A stretch of DNA of 60,705 nt. It comes from an uncultured Caryophanales bacterium (GTDB lineage: Bacteria > Bacillota_I > Bacilli_A > RFN20 > CAG-288). Positions within the stretch are counted from its first letter, which is position 1, and each line of letters begins with the position of its first letter. The position numbers and the translations under genes are program-made. The stretch is from NCBI GenBank assembly GCA_937896065.1, contig CALBLI010000031.1, positions 1 to 60,705 on the forward strand. Reading direction: 5' to 3'. Shown here one piece after another: positions 12,201 to 17,972 of this stretch. The notes under the pieces are model-generated. The model was not told where the DNA came from and made no database searches. It saw only the letters and a program-made list of their open reading frames with translations.

Positions 12201-12451
12201 TGTGAGCCAAGTAAAATAGCACCATTATTTTCATAAGTGACAGAGATACCTGATGGAACATTTTTAGCAAAAATTGAATGTGGTTTGCCATCATATGAAA
12301 CACTAGCATCCTCAAATACAACACCAGATAAATCTAGTTTTTTAACTTCCGTTGATTTAGATTCATTATCTGTGAGTTTACAACTTGAGATTGAAAAAGT
12401 GAAAAGTGAAGCGAGTAAAGCTATATGAATAAGTTTATTTTTTCTAGCCAT
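212..12451 (-). CDS. Giant surface lipoprotein with MBG-like and InlB-type repeats (4079 aa)
   Basis: This is a probable lipid-anchored surface adhesin. A lipoprotein signal (MARKNKLIHI..., lipobox SISSC, Cys24) is followed by three or more MBG-like Ig domains at about 35-310 with the recurrent pattern V(T/S)YDGKxHxI...NNG...G. A region at about 330-430 follows, then roughly ten Listeria-Bacteroides (InlB B/Flg_new) type repeats between about 430 and 1810, each with an FxGW core such as FLGWSLNG and FTGWYSSDG. A single BspA-like leucine-rich segment sits near 2160-2200. The last 1,900 residues have no recognised domain but contain many YxGT-type units. There is no LPXTG signal or C-terminal membrane segment, so anchoring should be through the N-terminal lipid. 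The start is fixed by AGGAGG 9 bases upstream and a perfect sigma-A promoter. The ligand is unknown. Confidence 0.9.
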   Translation of the reverse strand: MARKNKLIHIALLASLFTFSISSCKLTDNESKSTEVKKLDLSGVVFEDASVSYDGKPHSIFAKNVPSGISVTYENNGAILLGSHRIVAHFSKKTSGTSASERYEEVVKIAYLTITKDATSIDETLSEKLDRLVFPDMNVTYTGSQYTVKLQNPEDIPSGFTAIYSNNVQVAAGEYVATCKIVKSDTMVAYKTLSSKIIIAKAEIDIKDVVFKDTSYPSDGKIHIIEPTNVPDKVTYRYELVSSTTGDNLDANAIINVGSKTVRAVFSVDPASGLDASNYTIVNSADADRTNNKKTATISILQAGALQYTVKYIVRHYEESLNSDNSITRIPKYDLDNDGNEVVYSQNIINTNFGNYIKKSNLVEREGYEIVVRDEKYNDILTEDGFLVGEGATGGDIIVEYVPIIYNVDFNVEHGQINSRTYTIEESLNLLDPNLDDSHRFVGWYTDSGYSIPVSTLKGLTGNRVIYGRAIEDDELFTFTVKNTTTIWDGNGKSIEVSGLYSENDIAVKYEYYGFDSNGMQYQLNAQDENVRPTEVGKYIVKVRFFTKKIDQSTGMSYVTNEERYKAINAYLIIEPKNVDSESNANFKNTTFEWTGNASTGNYPVLTNYPQSATDLTYAYYDSNMKALGSSKPTEPGTYYSYASYKLQDGTQEGLTKTFKATFTITKKSYTLDFINNVIAKVVNTTYEIKGDKVAIRPEGGNEVEENLKNYETSGFYLKNLEFGGTFVVGGGVTCTATRVDSNTLKFVFSNNAYPTLLLKLNNNKIAYNDFGTVEVAGHYAFEQEVNAEHYLLPASIYRTLTAYTTGTNKVTFKNADGAVISTVSVKTGSSVAAPSTSDYTLPAPGLNINAKDYEIYWKSDNKFSSLDKIMGDTVFTLSTRLKEYTLRFEVDPDSIGTIERIGDQKFTATSTGQFYNINTDNLVKSGYNFAGFYMYDVNGNRVTIESSSKFSDASKKLTSDGSCSNYVVYMQTVALTTTGIFDANGGTLNGNRELTQTFGKPYNLPTINPTIEGGYVFLGWSLNGSIIASNTIYSQYTTKALNFKAEYSKPTNTVTFLPENGDEFTSFDITIGEEIPMPLVSPKKSGYIFTGWYSSDGVKLEKGNKFLGSTSIVYSARYEAINVTIKYHNNELGKQNVDETIEILTTVSGTYGGKIPQATNQTGLIVYPPSLTGYTFLGWSLDGKNLITSDSLIDQFVSTTVDEELVYSLDIYPVYKNNNYKITYAFKVEGMLNKISNVIYNQNVDLETAPNRTGYYFDGWYTTSDCQAGTNFKDDILPNPSVPTVNANCYPYERDIVLYAKWVRKEYKVTFRYVKDGKNTDFTLPNRNAYGELLTSVGNSRTWLTKDEIYTNAGLNMSQALIPVFTYSNGSVVKEGDAFIYDPVVHEKEEADKNKVYDKENPDNNVVIIYIRSTINDFFNISYIADNEGLPTVQSVVGNADFNLALPPIREGKKFKSYYYYYKDADGSTKKYYLTDTGKADGIALTKWNISNANTAKNGVVDYVLYAEFEPLKYRLFIRTNDQQSLLGYNDDKSEKYVVTYFGEAYNISSNGYGTVFKTYVDNKLKELGYRFDYWRDNYGNVITTNTILTNPNAVDIDSSTNNTDGIYLYAQVKALNYIITYLPDNNSNPYVINVSYNAAYSKMGNPTKQGFRFSGWKYYKADKFNLDNYRNNTLPADALITDMNEISFNQTCDVIAIAQYVGDEYTITYKYNILKYENNAITVDTVESTSNVKYKDSYTVKSFTDFNLTAGNINNNYKLYLRLYEFVGWKDEQTLVIYKPGEEIPEYLKTADSSFVAVYTPREFTIQFTYVTQEKNTNTGTTISTTKVAKRENVALGDSIEAPKDPIPGGNTTYGDNKVWKPVINGNVSTDPNSGIDPLSTEVINISNIALDFYKNDADKTGMKNLWDAIVKLTDNTLSDFLVREYKLNASTNYGYYQIVLDNNDSWTLTGNTVYDVYGNLENNGGDRGTKIKLPNIVKTISDGGSFKKRQPGSTEADAVNVNFNRDLSTKYTYKMDDKTYKPYLRTVYVINGSYYLDGDYSPISITGNYDDPTTFYAFTTYLAGNSTASSYSELFNFTLKDEDGNPLKAHIVDNGMSTVDESTTLDSVNEIGFAGFMNREYTTTNLLANEVYIPYFYYDGIKIRRVTAIVNDSANNGAFENVTYAAKYYIPNSINFIDENSFLNTRTTVGANGVAGSDKIIVYYADSLSYFDTFVDVQDLAVIKNEIIMALNIDSMTYEYDKAADPFAGYSSHMRFDGRTHANMNHRSFATASSYTVLSYLNEVKGSSYTPWEEYVRRLYYSKNNTSRTITIYKGLNEALTYATDILKIKNSIMAFSSTADDYGSGLISEQENQKSTLYPYFMYIGTPISFARTYYSRQRINKLKIDDSEDLPVEDDGSKLYKDRPYYKIDKFYLAMPYKVGEEKQGEATINHTAKENIFVDSKNIANVKNLTAIYLETSKNIVSKLYGEDPNYFTDNGDPEESYSDSNFVTCYKSFTDSSDSITLDYLYNGDDEANGVTGAAYFIKTLIAGGEKADKLRENYKSKCVDFVFNSDGTVHTTNTKYSRFIATKNYQTKSIEYLFLGTYNDFLNLGKDTVDKYRGSTINFIYNENLKEYAEDDPLAIIDENSTLQRIFLGTSGEYLDTLSNDTITEQRNKNQFVYCFTSDDDYKLIGFYLGDVDHFLSTNLKDGMNNDVKKAGEIYQCLQTSNSTLQTIRYTSYIYLSDNASEGPTEFFSYKRKGWKYDTDNKKIVEGDEYNVSIKLYKGEDTIIYNAKVSDTTGDSLGAYYTNTAKVLATKVYDGSEGRVVAVLRQDFAKDSINENTTINSKNLELAYIGRLTAGNDAISNILNQKTKYGLDEVKHFAYYINNSLGSSIVYYFQLDASASISFNGKIYGSQDEKTYNDYFFNSNRVNAVNTNNGETPHYYVNVNMKQLLLDTSSLESDLQEEFKSNVIKAPYKYDGTSAFDISTFRNTYLGTVDEYIEALSGVLKLQVDAANGTISYDTSDEAQANINRLMPFDNIDAASNKFLFAKPAWTMSSVEAEDDMGLIYLNIDSYNTPSNENIKSLVDLYYSLQNNSNDNDKLYEVLKDENNKKRLISVVNLNLYLKSNNYNEDKAVLEDIYFYPFTVENGGYDLAYKCSDGSLTFSDNFIYFAGIADDFDKTKEIKSYVNYIGLATDILRYHKNYIYYKENSFYSLLNSTEVNTTGLSDKSMMSFYSGTPKMVEEDTNGFKLIGTNATASIQNDPFYEAHPQFAQLFIKSVNGELSTTNVELLHNIRRHSYVVLIDDMSADISTKSLSTTKTYALVDYISDSSVGALYDEFIFNNSGLTGLNATIGDKAKELITISGRNFFIIRGNDSSNGIFTQKGNNLSDYITTVDSNAVDNMGVPYYFNNNDQYKFDDATLYEIYRNKFILQAGYDSMSTEADITCRNVKLLFLGSASNYMQNATSDKFFTNDKLRSYMYPAAGTTYSRKFANLTNGTAWAGNTLAINYAEVSLDEDGKEILDDLKPGIGVTIKTLIPFLIRDTNESTPIWNQITMKISNRLSNAVLRLYSFLYETRFKYVTPYLTKEQQNFKIEHAGGLSPIVTVYLKDASTVAGVTQYTCDPKTGQMVTDNTDGTINGQYVENKLYIGRNVYMNNTVSETTGVETSTYGIKYEDIESFADGPDTEVDTSSITEGQTRFYYIPENERAIMLAKHTAYFPVTYYTRFYDQSSSTGGWHGTNMPITFGDTYFDSLAMFYNKELRNIDMSTLDTTTSEGKEEIEKLVSKGEILYAAYLNKVASYEQEHDLINNDGYGNADKTKFNNGLWDTSPFLLRNYYLPSKVNPNTGADSAKTRINSDSCVDWLGFVACRQSGDISVSVTDDSGTVTDTVVQHDVMAPSVIGISPFYSNKDALTDTWETEAADGTKTTHTKYIDIIGAFNFLSSGAFGLANKGTAHEYTNSASATDNTMGASHPLKIWKQYFIDTQQNQNLNNLYVRNRFMVYKYVSLFTYGNYTKSILYGNRIGLLDSYGTHGYTGVESIYRGVEYASKDATDELAVIYKHCGNTEVQYLLPLHTMDDKAGREAE

Positions 12452-12493
12452 AGTATACCCTCCTAAAAAAGACGCAATAATTGCCTATGAAAT

Positions 12494-12522
12494 ATTATAT
12501 ATATATTACATATATATGTCAA
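12494..12522 (-). promoter_or_regulatory. Sigma-A promoter of the giant lipoprotein
   Basis: On the minus strand TTGACA (12522-12517) and TATAAT (12499-12494) are separated by exactly 17 bases. This is a full consensus match. The predicted transcript starts near 12487, giving a leader of about 36 bases with an AGGAGG site. It implies strong, apparently constitutive expression. Confidence 0.85.
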
Positions 12523-12553
12523 ATAATTAGCCACTACTAAGTGAAGTAATTGC

Positions 12554-12587
12554 ATGCAAACTTCAATTTAACAATAATAGTTTGCAT
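12554..12587. repeat. Inverted repeat upstream of the giant lipoprotein promoter
   Basis: ATGCAAAC (12554-12561) and GTTTGCAT (12580-12587) form perfect 8-base arms 18 bases apart, about 32 bases upstream of the -35 box. It could be a binding site for a dimeric regulator; nothing in the window shows which one. Confidence 0.45.
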
Positions 12588-12760
12588 TTATTAAAAATAT
12601 TATGAAAAAACTTATTCATATTATAAAAGTTGCTATAGTTTCTAAAGCTTTATGAAAATAAAATATTAACTCATTTAGAGTAAAAATTTTAAAATCAAAG
12701 TTTAAAGATAATTTTATGTTTAGAAATTTTAAAAATAAATTCAATCAACTTTAATTTTAC

Positions 12761-13258
12761 TTAAATTATTTTTTTATTTTCATCAATCTTATTTTCTCTA
12801 AATTTATTGGTCAAAAATAAATGAATAAATAAAATAACAAGACTAATATATGGCGTCAATAAGGCATAGACATCGCATTTAACACCTGATGCTATTTTAG
12901 AAGAATAATAAATGCCTACAAATTCAAAAATTATAATACAAACAAGAATAGAAGAACTTATTAAAAATCTTCTCAATTTTTTTTGATAATTTGATATAAG
13001 AACAAATAGTGAAAAAGAAAAAAGAATAGCAAATAAAGCTAAAGCTACTATAAACATTGAAACTGAATAATATAAAGAAGTTCCAGTGTCTTCTAAGTAA
13101 TTAAAGGCAGAGTAACCAGAAACTAATGTTCTTTTATCCTGAATAATTGTCACATAATATGGAGCAAAATAAAGGAGCGTTGAAAGTAATGAAAATATAG
13201 ATAGCATGATATAAGTTATATTCTCTTTCAATTTAAGATTAGCAATGATTTTGTTCAT
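12761..13258 (-). CDS. Small four-helix membrane protein, unknown function
   Basis: This 165-residue protein has four predicted membrane helices, at about 13-35, 63-90, 97-117 and 132-150, with basic segments between them (for example NYQKKLRRF). No family motif is recognised. The start is supported by an AGAGGAT ribosome site 5-6 bases before the ATG. It is transcribed divergently from the membrane protein at 13330, across a 71-base gap. Confidence 0.75.
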   Translation of the reverse strand: MNKIIANLKLKENITYIMLSIFSLLSTLLYFAPYYVTIIQDKRTLVSGYSAFNYLEDTGTSLYYSVSMFIVALALFAILFSFSLFVLISNYQKKLRRFLISSSILVCIIIFEFVGIYYSSKIASGVKCDVYALLTPYISLVILFIHLFLTNKFRENKIDENKKII

Positions 13259-13294
13259 ATTAATATCCTCTTTTTTATGCAGTTTGAATAGCAG

Positions 13295-13323
13295 TTTAAA
13301 TAAATTTGTTTTTGCGTTATAAT
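13295..13323 (+). promoter_or_regulatory. Promoter giving a probable leaderless transcript
   Basis: TTTAAA (13295-13300), a 17-base spacer and a perfect TATAAT (13318-13323) lie only 6 bases before the ATG at 13330. Transcription would begin at or next to the A of the start codon. No Shine-Dalgarno sequence is present. Confidence 0.65.
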
Positions 13324-13329
13324 TTTAAC

Positions 13330-14238
13330 ATGAAAAAAGTTATAGACTATATTATTTTGCTTGTTCAAGGTTTCATCTATGGTTTATTTGAAATGATTCC
13401 TTTTTTTAGGACTGACTTTTTTAAAAAGTTTGCCCACTATAAGCTTAATGATGATGATTTAAAAAACGATCTTTTTAAAAATTGGACTTTTTATTTAGGC
13501 TCTGCAATCGGTATTATTTTCTTTTTTGCATTCCCACTATTTTATTTAAAAGAAAATTACCTATACACAATCGGATACATTTATTTAGCTATTATCATCA
13601 TCAATTTCATCGCTTCCATAATTGTCGCTTTGATTAAAAAAACTAATTGGTTAAAAATGCTTATAAACTTTGCTTCTTCTGCTACTATAGTCATTATTTT
13701 ATATTTTGTTAACTTGAGCGATGTTCTTGCTTTAAATAATTTTGGTGCTTATTCACTAGTCGCGTTTATGATTGCAATATTTACGTTTATTTCTTTATAT
13801 TCAAATATTACAATTTCTTCATTTATAGTGTTTGTTTCAATCTATTTCCAATTTGCCGACAAATTAAATAAGTTTGCACTACTTCAGCAAATTAAATCTG
13901 AATGCGGATTTGTTTTTTTTATTCTGCTTGGTTTGATTCTTGGTTTGATTGCATTTAAATTATTTGATAATAAAATTAAAATTGATGGAAGAGAATGCAG
14001 TAGTATTCCTTTTTATATTTTAGCTTTGATTATTGTTTCACAGACTATATCAAATCATTCGCCAATACCTAGCTTAAATGAGTCTAAAATTGCAACTACG
14101 ATTCTCTTTTCAACTTCGCTCATTGCCGTTATTTGTATCACTCTTGTTTTTGCTATATATGGCGTTCTATCTTATTTAAAAACAACAAAAAAGATTCAAA
14201 TATTAACTGATAATATCGAATCAAATTTAGAAGACTAG
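13330..14238 (+). CDS. Polytopic membrane protein, unknown (possible distant DUF368 relative)
   Basis: This 302-residue protein has about eight hydrophobic segments. The opening (VQGFIYGLFEMIPFF) resembles the start of DUF368/PopT undecaprenyl-phosphate transporters in spacing, and a second glycine-rich segment (FILLGLILGLIAFKLF) could be the repeat. The hallmark PGVSGGT loop is absent, so the link is weak. I start it at the ATG at 13330, not the upstream TTG at 13306, because the promoter at 13295-13323 would start the transcript there. The next gene follows after 7 bases, so they are probably co-transcribed. Confidence 0.7.
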   Translation: MKKVIDYIILLVQGFIYGLFEMIPFFRTDFFKKFAHYKLNDDDLKNDLFKNWTFYLGSAIGIIFFFAFPLFYLKENYLYTIGYIYLAIIIINFIASIIVALIKKTNWLKMLINFASSATIVIILYFVNLSDVLALNNFGAYSLVAFMIAIFTFISLYSNITISSFIVFVSIYFQFADKLNKFALLQQIKSECGFVFFILLGLILGLIAFKLFDNKIKIDGRECSSIPFYILALIIVSQTISNHSPIPSLNESKIATTILFSTSLIAVICITLVFAIYGVLSYLKTTKKIQILTDNIESNLED

Positions 14239-14245
14239 CATATAT

Positions 14246-14965
14246 ATGAGATTAGATGGTTTTTTATCAAAAAATGGATTTGGTTCGCGTAAATCAGTAA
14301 AAAAATTGATCTTAAATAAAAGAGTAAAAGTTAATAGTGAAGTCATTTTGGATGTCGGATATAAAATCATTGATGGTGATGTAATTACAGTTGATGGCAA
14401 TGTTATAAAAGATATATCTAATATTGTTTTGATGATCAATAAACCTGAAGGATATATATCATCACTTATTGATGAAAGGTATCCTTCTGTCATGAATCTT
14501 ATTCCTGATGTATATCGAAAGACTTTAAGATTAGTTGGCAGATTAGATTATGATACAACCGGGCTTTTACTCATAACAGATAATGGCATTTTAAATCAAA
14601 GACTTACCAGTCCTAAATATCACGTTAGTAAAACTTACGAAGTAAAAGTCAATCACCTTTTGAAAAATGAGTTAATTGAAAAATTTAATCAACCAAATGA
14701 CATTGGTAAAGGTGAAATAACTAAACCTGCTAAACTTGAAATCGTCGATGATTATAATGCACTTATAACTATAACTGAAGGTAAGTATCATGAGATTAAA
14801 AGATTGTTTGGCAAATACAACTATGATGTAATAAAGCTAAATAGAATTTCTTTTGGTCCACTATTTTTAAATGATTTACCATTAGGTAAGTATCGAGAGT
14901 TAACCAAAGATGAATATATAATTCTTTTAAAAGAAGTCAATTTGAATGAGGAGGACTTTATATGA
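14246..14965 (+). CDS. RsuA/RluB-family 16S/23S rRNA pseudouridine synthase
   Basis: This enzyme isomerises a uridine in rRNA to pseudouridine. The N-terminus is an S4 RNA-binding domain (about 1-50, starting MRLDGFLSKNGFGSR), followed by the synthase domain. It carries the family signature GRLDYDTTGLLLITDNG with catalytic Asp101 and the motif KPEGYISS. At 239 residues it has normal length for RsuA. It starts 7 bases after the preceding stop without a ribosome site, so translation may be coupled. The next ORF overlaps by ATGA. Whether the target is 16S or 23S rRNA cannot be told from sequence alone. Confidence 0.9.
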   Translation: MRLDGFLSKNGFGSRKSVKKLILNKRVKVNSEVILDVGYKIIDGDVITVDGNVIKDISNIVLMINKPEGYISSLIDERYPSVMNLIPDVYRKTLRLVGRLDYDTTGLLLITDNGILNQRLTSPKYHVSKTYEVKVNHLLKNELIEKFNQPNDIGKGEITKPAKLEIVDDYNALITITEGKYHEIKRLFGKYNYDVIKLNRISFGPLFLNDLPLGKYRELTKDEYIILLKEVNLNEEDFI

Positions 14966-15471
14966 GTGTAATTTGTCCTAGATGTGGTAAGGATAATATA
15001 TCCTATTTTCATGATACTGTTTTTAAAACAATAGGTGCTCACTGTGAATCATGCAATCATGATTTTAATGTTGATAGTGAAGACGGCTCTTTATTAAATA
15101 ACTACATTTCTACTTTTTCATCCTTTTATTATTTAAATAAAAAGGATGAAGCTAATTACAAGGAAGTATGCTTTAACTCTGACGGAATAATAACTCTGAT
15201 AGAAAACAAAGAAAAAAAAGAAATATTTGATACAACATTAAATATCAAAGACTATTTAGATACTTTGCTACTTGTTTTATTTAAAAAAGTATACATTCTT
15301 GATTTCCCAGCTTCTAATATCAAAAAAGAAGAAAAGTTAGACTATATAAAGATAGAACTGAATTTTAAAGATAATAAAAAAGTAAGTTACCACTACTTTA
15401 AATTAGAACCACCATATCTACATGTCATTGATGAACTTTTTAAACCGCTTTTTATGAAGGAGCAATTATGA
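14962..15471 (+). CDS. Zinc-ribbon protein, unknown function
   Basis: This 169-residue protein begins with a four-cysteine zinc ribbon (Cys5-x2-Cys8 and Cys28-x2-Cys31). An acidic, lysine-rich region of unknown function follows. It overlaps the pseudouridine synthase stop by ATGA, with a GAGGA ribosome site inside that gene, so the two are translated together. Its C-terminal half resembles the next protein in pattern (KIELNFKDNKKVSYHYFK against LVIKFKNKTYLAIK). No catalytic residues are recognised. Confidence 0.7.
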   Translation: MSVICPRCGKDNISYFHDTVFKTIGAHCESCNHDFNVDSEDGSLLNNYISTFSSFYYLNKKDEANYKEVCFNSDGIITLIENKEKKEIFDTTLNIKDYLDTLLLVLFKKVYILDFPASNIKKEEKLDYIKIELNFKDNKKVSYHYFKLEPPYLHVIDELFKPLFMKEQL

Positions 15472-15833
15472 AAATTGAAGATGTTACTGAAATAAATTTA
15501 TACAAAAGAGATGTCAAATCAATTGAAGATGTCAATTATCACTATCTTAAAATAGATGGTGATAAAGTTGAAATTGATAATGCAAATAGCATCATTAAAC
15601 TTGCTAAAATAAATTCTCTTTTAAATAAATTATTAGATTTAACTGAAGCATATTTAGGTTCAGAATACCGCTGCCAATTATATGAATATAATAAAGATGA
15701 TTTGATGTTAAAATTCTTTCTAGTTATCAAATTTAAAAATAAAACATATTTAGCTATAAAGGGTAATAGACCATTCAATCAGCCAAATTATAAAGAAATA
15801 CTTGACATATTAACAAAATTATTCAATTTATAA
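15468..15833 (+). CDS. Small conserved-looking protein, unknown function
   Basis: This 121-residue soluble protein overlaps the zinc-ribbon gene by ATGA and is preceded by AAGGAG. Predicted mixed alpha/beta with a strand pair (KFFLVIKFKNKTYLAIKG) followed by a helix ending DILTKLFNL. The same strand-strand-helix ending occurs in the zinc-ribbon protein just upstream, suggesting a duplicated domain. A bidirectional terminator follows 8 bases after its stop. Confidence 0.6.
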   Translation: MKIEDVTEINLYKRDVKSIEDVNYHYLKIDGDKVEIDNANSIIKLAKINSLLNKLLDLTEAYLGSEYRCQLYEYNKDDLMLKFFLVIKFKNKTYLAIKGNRPFNQPNYKEILDILTKLFNL

Positions 15834-15840
15834 GCAATAA

Positions 15841-15881
15841 AAAAGACTATCTAGTCACATAATGATTATAGATAGTCTTTT
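15841..15881. terminator. Bidirectional terminator
   Basis: A 13-base perfect stem (AAAAGACTATCTA/TAGATAGTCTTTT) encloses a 15-base loop, with T-rich sequence on the right and A-rich on the left. It separates the convergent genes ending at 15833 (+) and 15886 (-), and can serve both. Confidence 0.85.
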
Positions 15882-15885
15882 ATTT

Positions 15886-16152
15886 TTAAAAACTAAATTC
15901 TTTAATAAGCTTATTGAAGCCATCTAATGCTTGCTGTTCATCGTCACCATCAAATGTAATTTTTATATTTGTATTTGGTGGGACAAAAGGCATCGCAAAA
16001 ACATTCATAATAGATTTTAAATCACATTCTTCACCACTATCAAGTTTCATACTTACATGGCAGTGATAATGATTTGCTTCTTCAACAAGTTCAGCTGATG
16101 ATCTAGAAGTGAGACCACCTGAATTTTTGACAGTAATAATAATTTCTTTCAT
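15886..16152 (-). CDS. HPr-like protein lacking the phosphorylatable His15 (Crh-like)
   Basis: This 88-residue protein has the HPr fold and length. The segment NSGGLTSRSSAELV aligns with the HPr active site GLHARPA, but His15 is Thr15 and Pro18 is Ser; Arg17 is kept. The regulatory site is retained (LKSIMNVFAM, Ser47 equivalent to Ser46 of HPr). It should therefore be unable to relay phosphate in the PTS but could still be phosphorylated by HPr kinase, like Crh of Bacillus, in which this His is Gln. I chose the ATG at 16152 over the longer frame to 16200 because GGTGAAAG lies just upstream and the promoter at 16172-16200 excludes the longer form. Confidence 0.8.
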   Translation of the reverse strand: MKEIIITVKNSGGLTSRSSAELVEEANHYHCHVSMKLDSGEECDLKSIMNVFAMPFVPPNTNIKITFDGDDEQQALDGFNKLIKEFSF

Positions 16153-16171
16153 AACTTTCACCACTCGATTT

Positions 16172-16200
16172 ATTGTAGCATAAAAAGAAATCGCTTTCAA
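16172..16200 (-). promoter_or_regulatory. Promoter of the HPr-like gene
   Basis: On the minus strand TTGAAA (16200-16195), 17 bases, then TACAAT (16177-16172), preceded by TG (an extended -10, TGCTACAAT). The predicted start lies near 16165, leaving a leader of about 13 bases. Confidence 0.75.
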
Positions 16201-16343
16201 TATTGAAAAGTATTTCTTTACTAAAATAATTTTAACATAATATCTTCGATACTGATTAGATATTTATTGAATATGTAATTATAATTTTTCCACTAAATAA
16301 TATTTATATTGCTTTTATTTTTTAGATATTTTATTTAAAATTA

Positions 16344-17963
16344 ATGCATATGCATAAAGAAGTATTAGCTAAACTTAAAGAAGCTTGTCTTGCTATCTTG
16401 CCAATCGTGACTGTGATGATTATTGTCAACTTTGCAATACCTGGTTTTTCAGTTGAGGCCGATGCTTCAAAATTTGGACCAGTTTTAACTTCTCTTTTAA
16501 TATCAGTTGTACCACTAATTCTTGGAACCACTTTGTTTTCACTTGGTGTTGAAAAATCAATTGCTAAAATTGGTGAAATAGTCGGTGCTACTTTGACAAA
16601 AAGAAAATCAATAATTCTACTTCTTATAATTGGAGGATTACTTGGTTTTTTAGCAACTCTTGCTGAACCTGATTTGACAGTTTTAGCTTCAAGAATTGCA
16701 CCTAATGGTCCAGATTGGACTTTGATTGTTGTTGCTGCAATCGGAGTTGGAATCTTCATGGTTTTAGCTATTTTAAGAGTTGTCTTTGATAAGAGAATCA
16801 AATACTGGTTAACAATTGGTTATGGTCTAATATTCACATTAGGTTGTTTAGCTGATCAAAGCTTTTTCTCAATTGCTTTTGATGCTGGTGGTGTTACAAC
16901 TGGTGTTGTAACAGTGCCTTTTATTTTAGCAATGGGTATGGCTGTTGCACGAACTATGGGTGGATCAAATGCTGAAGATGATTCATTTGGCTATTCTGGT
17001 TTATGCTCAATGGGAACTGTATTACTGGTTATCATCTATTCACTCATTTTAAAAAATACTGGTGCTATAGGTTCAATTCAAAACAATCTTGTAGGTAAAT
17101 TTAATGTTGCAAGCGGCACTGATGAAATGATGCATCAATTGAATAGTTATCCGGCAATAAGTGAGCTATATGTTGAAAACTTAGTTTCATCAATTAAAGA
17201 TGTTGCAATATCGATGGCACCATTAATTGCGTTTTTCATTATATTCAACTTTTTCTTTAAAAATTCAAAAAAAGTTTTGATTTCTATTTTTGTTGGCTTT
17301 GCTTATACTTTTGTCGGTTTGGTTTTATTCTTCTTAGGTGCTGAATCTGGATTCATTCCTTTTGCAAGTCAATTTGGTCAGTATTTTGCAAAGCATGAAT
17401 CTTCTCTTTTTATATTTATATTAGTTGCTTTCTTATTCGGTTTTATCTCAATGCTTGCTGAACCTGCAGTTAAAGTTTTAGCAACTAATGTCTCAGAAGT
17501 ATCAGGTGGTGTTATTTCTGAACTTATCATTTACGTAGCTCTTTGTTTATCAACAGCAATTGCAGTCTCTTTAAATATATTCAGAATCAATTTTAATATT
17601 GAACTTGTCTATTTTGTTATTCCATTATTTATATTAGCAATCTCACTATCATATTTAACACCTGAAATATATGTTGGTATTGCAATTGATGCTGCTGGTG
17701 TTGCAACTGGAACAATGGCGTCTTGTTTTTTCCTTCCTATGATGATTGGTTTCACTGCTGTGAAATATAGTGATTCTTCCAGTTATGGTGAAATGCTCAT
17801 GAGAAATGGTTTTGGCGTTGTTGGTATTATGGCAATTCTTCCTATTATTGTTTGTGAACTTGTCGGTATCCTTGCAGTAATTAAAACTAAGATCAACTAT
17901 AATAAAGCAAGAAGTAAAATTAAAGAAATTGATGACTCGCAAGTCATTCATTTGCCACTTTAA
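16344..17963 (+). CDS. DUF1538 integral membrane protein (putative transporter)
   Basis: This 539-residue protein has 12 or more membrane helices arranged as two homologous halves. Each half carries the DUF1538 signature: LGTTLFSLGVEKSIAKIGE...LATLAEPDLTVLA near 65-120, and LVLFFLGAESGFIPFASQFG...SMLAEPAVKVLA near 325-380. The family is thought to be a permease, but no substrate is established. Both ATGs at 16344 and 16350 lack a ribosome site; AT-rich -10-like boxes end 2-6 bases before the first, so the mRNA may be leaderless. A PII-like protein follows 9 bases later, which suggests that a small-molecule or nitrogen signal regulates the transporter. Confidence 0.85.
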   Translation: MHMHKEVLAKLKEACLAILPIVTVMIIVNFAIPGFSVEADASKFGPVLTSLLISVVPLILGTTLFSLGVEKSIAKIGEIVGATLTKRKSIILLLIIGGLLGFLATLAEPDLTVLASRIAPNGPDWTLIVVAAIGVGIFMVLAILRVVFDKRIKYWLTIGYGLIFTLGCLADQSFFSIAFDAGGVTTGVVTVPFILAMGMAVARTMGGSNAEDDSFGYSGLCSMGTVLLVIIYSLILKNTGAIGSIQNNLVGKFNVASGTDEMMHQLNSYPAISELYVENLVSSIKDVAISMAPLIAFFIIFNFFFKNSKKVLISIFVGFAYTFVGLVLFFLGAESGFIPFASQFGQYFAKHESSLFIFILVAFLFGFISMLAEPAVKVLATNVSEVSGGVISELIIYVALCLSTAIAVSLNIFRINFNIELVYFVIPLFILAISLSYLTPEIYVGIAIDAAGVATGTMASCFFLPMMIGFTAVKYSDSSSYGEMLMRNGFGVVGIMAILPIIVCELVGILAVIKTKINYNKARSKIKEIDDSQVIHLPL

Positions 17964-17972
17964 GGAGAAATT

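Larger units (their letters stand above)
12452..12760. other. 309-base AT-rich intergenic region
   Basis: It contains the giant lipoprotein promoter (12494-12522, minus strand) and an 8-base inverted repeat at 12554-12587. Apart from these I see only AT-rich sequence; there is no RNA gene, no clear terminator for the gene ending at 12761, and no convincing ORF. Confidence 0.6.

Noticed and set aside
16331..16801. A 156-codon minus-strand frame under the DUF1538 gene
   Set aside because: It is antisense to a protein with clear DUF1538 motifs and has no supporting start signal.
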